In this document: piece by piece, positions 1 to 8,235 of the stretch
Layout: every line of letters begins with the position of its first letter
Numbering within the stretch: position 1 is the first letter of the stretch
Translations under genes and position numbers: made by a program
Assembly (NCBI GenBank): GCA_026418695.1
Contig: JAOAAU010000100.1
Span: forward strand, 1-55,854
Reading direction: 5' to 3'
Length of the DNA stretch: 55,854 bases
Source of the DNA: Clostridia bacterium
GTDB lineage: Bacteria > Bacillota > Clostridia > Acetivibrionales > JAFADI01
Notes under the pieces: generated by a model
What the model saw: the letters and a program-made list of their open reading frames with translations, nothing else
The model's database searches: none
What the model was told of the DNA's origin: nothing

Positions 1-1
1 C

Positions 2-154
2 AAAGTAAGCAAAGTATTTAAACTCAACGGAGAAAGTATCGTTCTCAAGGGAGATCGCACCATGATCCACATCAGAGCTTTGGCGGAAGGTATGGGATTC
101 TATGTACAGTGGGTAGACGAACATAGTGCGGTTGTCATCTCTACTGGTAAATAA
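2..154 (+). CDS. Partial CDS: C-terminal end of a copper-amine-oxidase-like stalk domain protein
   Basis: Only the last 50 codons lie in the window and the 5' part is cut off. The residues include a basic turn (GDRTMIHIRALAEGMG), then VQWVDEHSAVVIS and the stop. This R-x-x-AE-x-x-G ... V-x-W ... V-x-I pattern is typical of the copper amine oxidase N-terminal (stalk) domain. In clostridia that domain is a repeated extracellular module, not an oxidase. The protein is therefore probably cell-surface or secreted. The stop is followed at once by the ribosome-binding site of the HD-GYP gene 14 bases on, so the two may be co-transcribed. The family call rests on a short fragment. Confidence 0.55.
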   Translation, partial: KVSKVFKLNGESIVLKGDRTMIHIRALAEGMGFYVQWVDEHSAVVISTGK

Positions 155-168
155 GGAGTTAAAATAAG

Positions 169-1326
169 ATGATAAAAATTGCTTTAGCTATATTGATAGT
201 TACCCAACTATTTACATTATTGCTTTTAAAGGGAAAACATAATAAAATAAAGAAAATAATGAAGCTTTATGACATCGGAAAGAAAATAACATCAAATATA
301 AAGCTAAAGCGTTTGATGAAAGAAATCATGGAACTTGCCAAGGAAGAGGTGCAGGCGGAAGCCTGCTCCCTTTACCTGGTGGATGAAGAAAAGCAGGAAC
401 TTTGGTTTGAAGTTGCCTTGGGCGGAAAAGGTGACAAAGTAAAAGAAATCCGGGTTAAGATTGGTGAAGGGATCTCCGGCTGGGTCGCAAAAGAAGGTGT
501 TACCCTGAACCTGAAGGATGTAAACCAGGACCCGAGATTCAGCGCCATCGGTAAAAAAATTGATTTCAAGCAAAAAGCCATGCTGACGATGCCGGTAAAA
601 TTTCATGATAAGACCATCGGAGTCATTCAGTTGATTAATAAGGTCGGAGGCGGCTTTTTTACCAGAGAAGATGAAGAGTTTCTTGAAGGAATGACCAGTC
701 AGATCGCAATTGCCCTTGAAAATGCAAAACTTTATCAGGGAATGCATGATCTTTTTGTAGACGCTATCTCCGCACTCGCCGGTGCAGTTGACGCTAAAGA
801 TCCTTATACCAATGGTCACTCCCATAGAGTAACCGAATACTCATTGGAAATCGGAAAAGAAATGGGCTTTTCAGAGGAACAGATGGAACAATTGGAATAC
901 ATGGCACTTTTACATGATGTGGGCAAAATCGGTATCTGTGATTCGGTTTTAAATAAGCAGTCCCGTCTGGATGATGAGGAATTCGCCCTGATGAAAAGCC
1001 ATGTCCTGATTGGTTCAAAGATTCTGGAGTCCATGAAATCTCTCAAATATATTATTCCCGGGGTCCGTTACCACCATGAAAAATTCGATGGTACCGGATA
1101 CTATGACGGACTAAAGGGTGATGAGATTCCGCTGGAAGCTCGTATCATAGCTGTTGCAGATACTTTTGACGCCATGACCACTACCAGACCCTACAGAAAA
1201 GGCTTGGAGTTTTCAGTCGCAATCAATGAAATCAACCGCTGCTCCGGGACTCAGTTTGATCCTGAAGTTGTAAACAATTTTAATTCTGTTTTTAATAGAA
1301 AGTTAGAGAATCAGAGTAATGCATAA
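169..1326 (+). CDS. GAF and HD-GYP domain protein, probable cyclic-di-GMP phosphodiesterase
   Basis: The 385-residue protein has one N-terminal membrane segment (about 4-20), a GAF sensor domain (about 45-190) and an HD-GYP domain (about 195-370). The metal-binding HD pair is at 249-250 (LLHDVGKIG), the second histidine pair is in YHHEKFDGTGY (301-311), and DTFDAM follows at 331. The GYP triplet reads GTGY, a common functional variant. The family hydrolyses cyclic di-GMP to pGpG or GMP. The GAF domain probably senses a small ligand or redox state. An AAGGAG site precedes the ATG by about 10 bases. The next gene overlaps its end by 8 bases, indicating translational coupling. Whether the domain is catalytically active is inferred from the intact metal ligands. 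Confidence 0.88.
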   Translation: MIKIALAILIVTQLFTLLLLKGKHNKIKKIMKLYDIGKKITSNIKLKRLMKEIMELAKEEVQAEACSLYLVDEEKQELWFEVALGGKGDKVKEIRVKIGEGISGWVAKEGVTLNLKDVNQDPRFSAIGKKIDFKQKAMLTMPVKFHDKTIGVIQLINKVGGGFFTREDEEFLEGMTSQIAIALENAKLYQGMHDLFVDAISALAGAVDAKDPYTNGHSHRVTEYSLEIGKEMGFSEEQMEQLEYMALLHDVGKIGICDSVLNKQSRLDDEEFALMKSHVLIGSKILESMKSLKYIIPGVRYHHEKFDGTGYYDGLKGDEIPLEARIIAVADTFDAMTTTRPYRKGLEFSVAINEINRCSGTQFDPEVVNNFNSVFNRKLENQSNA

Positions 1327-2002
1327 TTTTTTCTTATTTTTTGTGCTTGCACACTTACTTGGGGATTTTGTTTTTCAAACCGATAAAATTGCACAGTTGA
1401 AAGCAGAGGGCGTTAAAGGCGTTGCTCTCCATTCTGTTGTAATTACTGTTGCTCAGGTAGCGCTCATGGCTGTCTTTGGGTCTTCCGGCATTTATGCCGC
1501 CCTTCTTTGCGGGCTCCTTCACTTTTTTATAGATTGCTTGAAACTTACTGCCAACAGGCATATTCGCTGGCAAACTCCGTATTTCATTTTTGACCAGCTT
1601 GTTCATTTCGGCCTTCTATGGGGTTTAACACTGGCGTTCTTTTCAAAAGATATTTCCGGAACCAACGGGCTCCTTTACGTAAAGACAGGAATCAGTCTAA
1701 TCCTTGCGACCTATGTCTCCAGTGTATTCTCCAAAATCCTCGTTCGGGATCTATTTGCAGGTTTAAGAAGCGAGCCTTTTTTTAAAAGTTATGAACGTGT
1801 TCTTGATATGTTTTTCGGGATCTCGATTTTCGTTGCCTTCCTGCTTCCCTTCCCTGCTTTAATTATTATTCTAATCATTTCCATAATCCTTTATTTCGTT
1901 CTTCATATTCGTTCCTTTCAGTATCCTATGCTTGTAGCCTTTTCAAAATTATTCATTATTTCTGTCTTCGCCTATATCTCCTCAATAATCATGAATATCT
2001 GA
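1319..2002 (+). CDS. DUF3307 family integral membrane protein
   Basis: The 227-residue protein is very hydrophobic, with about six membrane segments and an N-terminal signature (AHLLGDFVFQTDKIAQLK ... LLHFFIDCLKL) typical of DUF3307 proteins. The conserved HxxxD pattern recurs at residues 12-16 (HLLGD) and again around 68-72 (HFFID). The function of the family is unknown; members often sit beside regulatory genes. It starts inside the 3' end of the HD-GYP gene, so the two are probably expressed together. I see no independent ribosome-binding site beyond the coding sequence of the upstream gene. Confidence 0.8.
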   Translation: MHNFFLFFVLAHLLGDFVFQTDKIAQLKAEGVKGVALHSVVITVAQVALMAVFGSSGIYAALLCGLLHFFIDCLKLTANRHIRWQTPYFIFDQLVHFGLLWGLTLAFFSKDISGTNGLLYVKTGISLILATYVSSVFSKILVRDLFAGLRSEPFFKSYERVLDMFFGISIFVAFLLPFPALIIILIISIILYFVLHIRSFQYPMLVAFSKLFIISVFAYISSIIMNI

Positions 2003-2012
2003 GCGAGGAAAT

Positions 2013-2040
2013 TTGCATGGAACCATGAATATGATATACT
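2013..2040 (+). promoter_or_regulatory. Candidate promoter for the asp23-thioesterase operon
   Basis: TTGCAT (2013-2018), a 16-base spacer, then TATACT (2035-2040) resembles a sigma-A promoter. It lies about 160 bases before the Asp23 start, so it would leave a long leader containing the repeat at 2152-2175. Confidence 0.4.
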
Positions 2041-2151
2041 TATTATAAAATAATTCCAGCTTATAGCAGTTCTGATTTTATACTGCTTGAATGTTGAATA
2101 AATTTAGAGCTTTTATATTCTTGAGTGTTTATTTTTATATCGACAAATCAA

Positions 2152-2175
2152 GTTACCGTATTATTTTACCGTAAC
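2152..2175. repeat. Paired TTACCGTA repeat in the leader of the Asp23 gene
   Basis: TTACCGTA occurs at 2153-2160 and again at 2166-2173, 13 bases apart. The outer bases GTTAC and GTAAC also make the block partly palindromic. It lies 24-47 bases before the start codon, between the candidate promoter and the ribosome-binding site. It could be an operator or part of an RNA leader; no factor is known to me. Confidence 0.4.
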
Positions 2176-2198
2176 ATTGAATACAGGAGGGTAAAACC

Positions 2199-2603
2199 AT
2201 GTCAGAAAGTGAAAAAAAGACTGTGCATGAAGACAAAATTCGGATTGCCAATGAAGTTGTTGCTACTATCGCAGGCATTGCAGCCTCAGAGGTTGAAAAT
2301 GTCACCTCTATGAGCGGTGGATTGGCAGATGGTATTGCGAACATCCTAGGCAGAAAAAACCTTTCAAAAGGTGTAAAAGTAGAAGTCACCGGCAAAGAAG
2401 CGGTCATCGATATCAACATCATCGTGGAGTACGGCTGTAGAATCCATGAAGTGGCCAAGGAAATCCAGTCCAAGGTCCGTCAGGCGGTAGAAGGTATGAC
2501 CGGCTTGAATGTCGTTGAGGTCAACGTGAATGTTTTGGGAGTAAATACTGAAACTACAGCCAAGAAACAGGCAGAGTCCGAAGAACTCACCAGCTTGAAA
2601 TAA
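2199..2603 (+). CDS. Asp23/Gls24 family envelope stress protein
   Basis: The 134-residue protein matches the Asp23/Gls24 (DUF322) fold: IRIANEVVATIAGIAA ... VEVTGKEAVIDINIIVEYG ... VAKEIQSKVRQAVEGMTGL. Staphylococcal Asp23 is a membrane-anchored stress protein; other paralogues are linked to fatty-acid and cell-envelope genes. No membrane segment is visible here, so any anchoring would need a partner. An AGGAGGG site lies about 7 bases before the ATG. The acyl-ACP thioesterase follows after 18 bases on the same strand, fitting an envelope-lipid role for the pair. Confidence 0.9.
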   Translation: MSESEKKTVHEDKIRIANEVVATIAGIAASEVENVTSMSGGLADGIANILGRKNLSKGVKVEVTGKEAVIDINIIVEYGCRIHEVAKEIQSKVRQAVEGMTGLNVVEVNVNVLGVNTETTAKKQAESEELTSLK

Positions 2604-2621
2604 GATAAGGAGCCGATAAAA

Positions 2622-3377
2622 TTGTCGCACCAGAGGTTTACAAAACAATTTGAAATCTATTATTACCAGATTGACAGACATCAAAAGGCCACTCCGGTCA
2701 GCTTGCTGAATTTATTGGAGGAAACCGCCATCTCTCATTCGGACAGCGTGGGTCTGGGAGTTCAAACCTTGCTATCACAGGGATTATGCTGGATTTTGAA
2801 CCGTTGGTCCTTTCAAATGGATCGATACCCTGCACTAAACGAAAAAATTACCGTTGAGACCTGGCCTTCTCACTTTGAAAAGTTTTATGCCACGAGGCAG
2901 TTTTTGATTAAGGACTCCGATGGAAATATTATCGGCCGGGCTGTGACATTATGGATTCTTCTCAACTTTGAAAGAAGAAGGCCTACCAGAGTTCCGGATG
3001 ATTTCGGAGATAAATATGGTATGGATTCTACTGAAGCCATCCCTTCCCCATTTTCCGGCTTGGATACCAATTTTGCTGCGGATTGCGGACTTGAGTTTCT
3101 CGTAAGAAGAAGTGATATTGATACCAATCAACACGTGAATAATTCAAAATATGTTGAATGGGCATTGGAGGCAGTCCCTCAGGATATTTATGATCAATTT
3201 TCTCTTAAATCGTTGGAGGTTGAGTATAAGAAAGAGATTAGCTATGGAGCCTCTGTTTATTCGGGATGCAAATTCACTTTTGAATGCTCTGAAAAGTGTG
3301 AATTCTCTCATCGAATTACCAATTCGGATCAATCCCTGGACCATGCACTGGCAAAAACCATCTGGATAAGATGTTAA
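2622..3377 (+). CDS. Acyl-ACP thioesterase (FatA/FatB family)
   Basis: The 251-residue protein has the double hot-dog organisation of acyl-ACP thioesterases, which release free fatty acids from acyl carrier protein. Visible landmarks are the N-terminal FEIYYYQIDRHQKATPVSLL, the NRWSFQMDRYP strand and, in the second half, the conserved SDIDTNQHVNNSKYVEW block carrying the catalytic Asn and His. The start is TTG, chosen because AAGGAG sits 10-15 bases upstream and no better ATG is available. It is co-directional with the Asp23 gene and ends at a strong terminator. The acyl-chain specificity cannot be read from the sequence. Confidence 0.88.
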   Translation: MSHQRFTKQFEIYYYQIDRHQKATPVSLLNLLEETAISHSDSVGLGVQTLLSQGLCWILNRWSFQMDRYPALNEKITVETWPSHFEKFYATRQFLIKDSDGNIIGRAVTLWILLNFERRRPTRVPDDFGDKYGMDSTEAIPSPFSGLDTNFAADCGLEFLVRRSDIDTNQHVNNSKYVEWALEAVPQDIYDQFSLKSLEVEYKKEISYGASVYSGCKFTFECSEKCEFSHRITNSDQSLDHALAKTIWIRC

Positions 3378-3396
3378 TTTACAAGACCTTTACTAG

Positions 3397-3427
3397 TGAA
3401 AAAAATGACCGTTACGGTCATTTTTTC
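3397..3427. terminator. Bidirectional intrinsic terminator
   Basis: AAAAAATGACCG-TTA-CGGTCATTTTTT forms a perfect stem flanked by A and T runs. It lies between the convergent thioesterase (+) and the KimA-like transporter (-) and can serve both. Confidence 0.85.
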
Positions 3428-3441
3428 ATTTTACAATTAAA

Positions 3442-5334
3442 TCATCTATCGTATTTCGGGTTGTTTAAAATCATATCGTCCCGTTTCAACTGAAGCGGCA
3501 TGACCGACACAACAATATGCTTATGCTTCAGGAGCTCCCTTTCCACAAAAACTCTGGTTTGATTATGCAGAAAGTTGTGCCACCAGGATTTTACCGAGAA
3601 TTGAGGAAGGATCACTGTGATCATATCCCCTTTTTGATAGTCGTATTCAGCTGATTCGATGAATTTCAAAAGCGGTTCGACCACTTTTCTGTAAGGAGAA
3701 TATTTCACAATCAAAGGAATCTCCGTTTTCAAAAGTTTATAACGTTCTTGCAGCTTTTGCGCACTTTCCTCATCGATCGCAACACTAAAAGCTACGACAT
3801 TGTCTGAGATGGTTCTTGCAAATCGCAATGCGCGAATACTGGACTTGTTGATGCTTTCGATGGGGACGATGACACGGTTCCGATAGACATCCCTTTCAAT
3901 ATCAATAGTTTCCAATTCTTCCGGCTTCATTCTCAATTGTCTTGATACCGCGATATAATGTTTTTTAACCTTCATCATTGCAAAGATCATGAGGGGCACC
4001 AGCAATACTACAATCCAGGCTCCTTCATGAAATTTAAAAATTGCAATAATCACAACAACGATAGCGGTTACAACAGCACCGAATCCGTTGACAAAAGCTT
4101 TGTTTTTCCAGCCCTTTTCCTTGGATCTGGTCCATTTCACAAGCATTCCTGACTGAGACAACGTAAAGGATATAAATACCCCGATCGCATACAAACCGAT
4201 CAGTTTTGATACATCTGCATTGAATAATACAATCAATAGGGCAGATACTGCAGTAAGCACAATGATCCCATTTGAGTAGCTTAACCGGTCCCCTCTCATA
4301 CTCAGCTGTCTGGGTACATATCCTTCTTTCGCCATGACCGAAATCAAAAGCGGGAATCCGGTAAACGCTGTATTGGCAGCCATAGCGAGGATAATCATGG
4401 TTGTAATCTGGATATAGTAAAACATCGGTCCCTGACCGAAAATTTCAATGGCAATTTGTGAAAGAACGGTCCTTCCTGGCTGATGAACAACCGGATAAAG
4501 ATTGGCCAAAAGCGAAGTTCCCCCAAAGAGGGTAAAAACGAGCAGTGAGAGTAATGCCAGAGTTCTTTTTGCATACTTCGTCGAAGGTTCCTTAAAATTA
4601 GGAACTGCATTGCTGACAGCTTCAACACCCGTTAATGCGGCACATCCATTGGAAAATGCCCTTAGAATCAGAATAACCATCATCCAGCTTGTAATCGGTG
4701 AAGTTTGCTCAAATGCCGGCTGAGGTATTGTTATACCTGTAAAATATCTGTGTACCCCAACAACAATCATTGATAGAATTGCAATCATGAAGGCGTAGGC
4801 CGGGATGCTGAATATCTTTGATGATTCACCGATCCCTCGTAAGTTCCCAATCATAATCAAAATTAAAAATCCAATACAAATGAGTACTCTATATTCATAT
4901 ATTGCAGGAAATGCGGAGGTAATAGCATCCGATGCACTAGAAATACTTACAGCGACCGTCAGAATATAATCTACGGATAGCGCTGCTCCTGCGGTAACGC
5001 CTGCCAGAACGCCAAGATTTTCTTTGGCAACAACATAAGCGCCTCCACCATTGGGATAGCTCTCTATTGTCTGCCTATAAGACAAGGTTAACAAAACAAG
5101 CAACCCAATAATTGCTGCGGATATATAAGCCAGTTGAGTATAAGCAGCTGCTGCAATCACAGGAACCAATACCATTAGGATTTCTTCACTGGCATAAGCT
5201 ACAGAAGAAATTGCGTCGCTGGAAAGGATCGGAAGCCCCCACATAACACCGTATCGTTCCTCTGCCAGAGCCTCGTTTTTCAGAGGTCTGCCAATGAGAA
5301 ACCTTTTTATATTCTTTGTCATGAATCTCACCAA
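3442..5334 (-). CDS. KimA/YdaO-like APC-family potassium transporter
   Basis: The 630-residue protein has about twelve membrane segments (residues 30-440) followed by a soluble C-terminal domain. The N-terminus (RFLIGRPLKNEALAEE, LSSDAISSVAYASEEIL) and the block YPNGGGAYVVAKENLG followed by VDYILTVAVSISSASDAITS closely resemble Bacillus subtilis KimA, a high-affinity potassium/proton symporter inhibited by cyclic di-AMP through its cytoplasmic USP-like domain. The C-terminal region (about 485-620) would be the equivalent regulatory domain. The ATG at 5326 or 5319 could replace the assigned start, since residues 1-5 are weakly supported. No cyclic di-AMP riboswitch is visible upstream. A general amino-acid permease role is the main alternative. 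Confidence 0.8.
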   Translation of the reverse strand: MVRFMTKNIKRFLIGRPLKNEALAEERYGVMWGLPILSSDAISSVAYASEEILMVLVPVIAAAAYTQLAYISAAIIGLLVLLTLSYRQTIESYPNGGGAYVVAKENLGVLAGVTAGAALSVDYILTVAVSISSASDAITSAFPAIYEYRVLICIGFLILIMIGNLRGIGESSKIFSIPAYAFMIAILSMIVVGVHRYFTGITIPQPAFEQTSPITSWMMVILILRAFSNGCAALTGVEAVSNAVPNFKEPSTKYAKRTLALLSLLVFTLFGGTSLLANLYPVVHQPGRTVLSQIAIEIFGQGPMFYYIQITTMIILAMAANTAFTGFPLLISVMAKEGYVPRQLSMRGDRLSYSNGIIVLTAVSALLIVLFNADVSKLIGLYAIGVFISFTLSQSGMLVKWTRSKEKGWKNKAFVNGFGAVVTAIVVVIIAIFKFHEGAWIVVLLVPLMIFAMMKVKKHYIAVSRQLRMKPEELETIDIERDVYRNRVIVPIESINKSSIRALRFARTISDNVVAFSVAIDEESAQKLQERYKLLKTEIPLIVKYSPYRKVVEPLLKFIESAEYDYQKGDMITVILPQFSVKSWWHNFLHNQTRVFVERELLKHKHIVVSVMPLQLKRDDMILNNPKYDR

Positions 5335-5663
5335 GTCTCTTTCTAATGTTTTGCTAAATATTGAGCAAATTAAATTAAATGTCTAGAATCAATTATACTC
5401 AGGGTCCCTGTTTAATAAAAACACCAAGGATTTTACCATCAAAAACTATCCGCACTGTCTCAGTTCATTCAAGCCATTTATCTCCATAATTCATAGTAAA
5501 ACCGATTTTCTTCTATCTTTTCTATCGGTATAGATCATTGACTTTTTTCCGTGTGAATTTTAAACTGAACTTAATAAGTCTTATCAGGCAACAAAAATAA
5601 CGGATCGACAGAGCGGATCGATATTTTTAATGATTCATTTTCATGCTTTGGAAAGTGCAGATT
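5335..5663. other. Intergenic region between the divergent KimA-like and histidine kinase genes
   Basis: This 329-base AT-rich stretch contains a candidate rightward promoter, TTGACT (5538-5543), 17 bases, TAAACT (5561-5566). A short direct repeat CGGATCGA occurs twice near 5602-5622, in the kinase leader. No gene or riboswitch consensus was recognised. Confidence 0.5.
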
Positions 5664-7496
5664 ATGTTTAAAACACTAAAAGGCAAAATTTCCTTAATAT
5701 ATTTTTTTCTTGTCTTCATGATTGCTTTCATTGGGGCTTTTTCAATATACTCTCTTTTTAAGGTCAATCAGACCATTGACAGTCTGATGCTGGATAATTA
5801 TAAGAGTATCAACGCATTGGCCAATATGCTTGAAGCTTTGGAAAGAAACGACAGCGCTGTCCTGATGTATAACAATATCGACATGAATAAAGGGATAGAA
5901 ATGTTTTCAGAGAGTAAAAACAAGTTTCTCCAATGGTATGAAATTGAAAACAACAATATCACCGAACATGGAGAAAAGGAACTTGTTTCAAACATCAAGA
6001 AGGACTATGAACGATACCTTCAGCAATTTGAGCAGTTAGACCAAATCAGAAGGAAGCAGGGAATTCAAAAATCCATTCAATACTATAATACAGAAATCCT
6101 AACGAATTATAACAGAATTAAAGATCAGATTACCCAATTGTCCGAACTTAATGAAATTGCCATGTTCAACCGCAAATCCAATATCACCTATAGTTCGAAT
6201 CATTCCATGAATGTAGTTCTGATCCTCTCACTCCTGAGTGTCGTCGGTGGATTGCTTTTATCTCATTATTTGACAGGCAGATTTTTACGGCCGGTTTACT
6301 CCCTAACAAATTCAATTCGAAGGGTCAAGGAAGGAAATCTTGATCAGCAGTTGGATATTATCACCAATGATGAAATCGGAATTCTATCCAGGGAATTCAA
6401 CAAAATGTTAAAAAGACTGCAGGAGTATGAAAAGAGTGCTCTGGGAAGGCTCATGACCGAAAAGAACAAGTCTCTGGCAATCATCAAAAGTATTTCTGAG
6501 CCTCTGATGGTTTTGGATATCAGCTATCGAATTTCTCTTGTCAATAATGCTTTCGAAAACTTTTTTGATGTAAGGGAAAGAAAGATCATCAATGCACATT
6601 TTTCCGAGGTCATACTGAGTGAGGAGATCTCCTCCTACATTTCCACAGCGATCGTAGAAAAAGAAGCCTCGAAAGAAAAAATCATCAATTTTAACCGTAA
6701 TGGAGATGATTTCTTTTTCAATGTAAAGGTGACAAAAATCAGAAGGGACCTGGACAAGCATTTGACCGGCTTCATTATTGTTTTTCAAGATGTCACTCAG
6801 CTCAAACTGCTGGAACAGGTAAAGACAGATTTTGTTGCAACCATATCTCATGAATTTAAAACTCCCCTCACCTCTATTCTGATGGGAGAAAGCCTTCTTT
6901 CCGAAGGAAGTCTCGGGCCACTGAATGAAAGACAAAAAGGAGTTTTGGAGACAATTCATGAAGACGGTGAGCGGCTTACAGCCCTTGTAAGCAATCTACT
7001 GGAATTATCCAAATTGGAAAGCGGTAATGCAGTATACAATTTTTCCTCATGCAGCATTGTTGATGTGATCAGCGAAGCGCTAAAACCAATGGTGGAAAAA
7101 GCCGGTGCTAATGGCATCTCCCTTCACTTTATCCCTGCAAAAAACATTCCGCCGATACAAGTGGATGCCGAAAAGATTACCTGGGTCATCAACAACCTGA
7201 TTACAAACGCATTGAAATATACCAGCAATGGGGATGAGATCAGCGTAAGCATTACGACCGATCTGGAAAGCATCTATGTATCCGTCAAGGATACGGGGAT
7301 CGGTATCCCCGCTGAATACCTGGATAAAATCTTTGATAAATTTGTGCAAGTCAAGGGCTATGACCTCGAAGTCCGTGGTACAGGCCTCGGCTTGGCTATT
7401 GTAAAGGATATTATCGAAGCGCATCATGGATATATTCGCTGCATCAGTAAACCTGAGGAAGGGAGTAACTTTGTATTTGCTCTTCCTCTATCCTAG
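5664..7496 (+). CDS. Membrane sensor histidine kinase (HAMP-PAS-HisKA-HATPase)
   Basis: The 610-residue kinase has two membrane segments (about 7-29 and 183-203) bracketing an extracellular helical region, then HAMP (about 202-255), PAS (about 268-383), a HisKA domain with phospho-acceptor His at about 396 (ATISHEFKTPLTS) and an ATPase domain with an N box (INNLITNALKY), DTGIGIP and GTGLGLAI. The start at 5664 is preferred over an ATG 21 bases upstream because GGAAAG lies 8 bases before it and none precedes the other. The receiver-TPR gene 140 bases downstream is its likely partner. The extracellular region resembles four-helix-bundle ligand sensors; the signal is unknown. Confidence 0.9.
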   Translation: MFKTLKGKISLIYFFLVFMIAFIGAFSIYSLFKVNQTIDSLMLDNYKSINALANMLEALERNDSAVLMYNNIDMNKGIEMFSESKNKFLQWYEIENNNITEHGEKELVSNIKKDYERYLQQFEQLDQIRRKQGIQKSIQYYNTEILTNYNRIKDQITQLSELNEIAMFNRKSNITYSSNHSMNVVLILSLLSVVGGLLLSHYLTGRFLRPVYSLTNSIRRVKEGNLDQQLDIITNDEIGILSREFNKMLKRLQEYEKSALGRLMTEKNKSLAIIKSISEPLMVLDISYRISLVNNAFENFFDVRERKIINAHFSEVILSEEISSYISTAIVEKEASKEKIINFNRNGDDFFFNVKVTKIRRDLDKHLTGFIIVFQDVTQLKLLEQVKTDFVATISHEFKTPLTSILMGESLLSEGSLGPLNERQKGVLETIHEDGERLTALVSNLLELSKLESGNAVYNFSSCSIVDVISEALKPMVEKAGANGISLHFIPAKNIPPIQVDAEKITWVINNLITNALKYTSNGDEISVSITTDLESIYVSVKDTGIGIPAEYLDKIFDKFVQVKGYDLEVRGTGLGLAIVKDIIEAHHGYIRCISKPEEGSNFVFALPLS

Positions 7497-7635
7497 TAAT
7501 CCGTTTGTTATATTGAACGCGATAAAGCTTTTACATCGTGATTCAATTTCTTAACTTCTTATCGTGAATATTAAATTTGTCATTGTAAAATCATTTTCAC
7601 GATTTATATCAATTTTGAATTTGGGAGTTTGAATT

Positions 7636-8223
7636 ATGAAGAAAGTATTGGTTGTCGATGATACCAAAAATATACGAACCTTACTAACCACCTGTCTGGA
7701 GATTGAGGGATTTGAGGTTCTTACCGCCAATGACGGGAAACAGGCTTTGGCGCTCTTTGAAAATCAGACCTTTGACCTTGCCTTTTTAGATATTAAAATG
7801 CCCGAGGTGAGCGGAACGGAAGTTTTAAGAAGAATCCGTGAAATGGGCATTCATACTCCTGTGATCATCATTACAGCTTTCGCAACAGTAAAAAACGCCA
7901 TTGACTGTACTAAAATGGGCGCTGTAGCCTATATACAAAAACCATTTACAGCCGATAAGATACGTGCAGTTATTAGCGAGATCACTTCTGAGGCATTCCC
8001 CAAAGTGTCAACTCCGGAAATCTGTTTGTCGACCCATTCGGCTGAAGCTCTGGTTGAACAGGGCTCTTTCCGTCAAGCTGTAGAACTTCTAAAAAAAGCA
8101 CTGTCTGCTGATCCTACCAACCCGGACACTTATCACTTGCTGGGCAAATCTTATGATGGCCTTGGTGAAAAAGAACTGGCAGACAAGTTTTATCAAACCG
8201 CTCAACTTTTCAAAGCAAGATGA
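7636..8223 (+). CDS. Response regulator: receiver domain fused to TPR tail
   Basis: The 195-residue protein carries a CheY-like receiver (1-120) with acidic pocket DD at 8-9, phospho-acceptor Asp52 (LDIKMP), Thr80 and Lys102. Residues 131-190 form tetratricopeptide helices (ALVEQGSFRQAVELLKKAL, PDTYHLLGKSYDGLGEKELA). There is no DNA-binding or enzymatic output domain, so it most likely acts by protein-protein contact. It follows the histidine kinase by 139 bases on the same strand, which makes a two-component pair likely. An unusual GGGAG site lies about 10 bases before the ATG. Its target is unknown. Confidence 0.88.
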   Translation: MKKVLVVDDTKNIRTLLTTCLEIEGFEVLTANDGKQALALFENQTFDLAFLDIKMPEVSGTEVLRRIREMGIHTPVIIITAFATVKNAIDCTKMGAVAYIQKPFTADKIRAVISEITSEAFPKVSTPEICLSTHSAEALVEQGSFRQAVELLKKALSADPTNPDTYHLLGKSYDGLGEKELADKFYQTAQLFKAR

Positions 8224-8235
8224 AAACGAAGTCTT

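Noticed and set aside
5335..5663. Cyclic di-AMP (ydaO) riboswitch before the KimA-like gene
   Set aside because: The conserved core was looked for on the minus strand and not seen.
6408..6959. 183-codon leftward frame inside the histidine kinase gene
   Set aside because: It lies wholly opposite a well-conserved kinase with intact motifs and has no known-family similarity.
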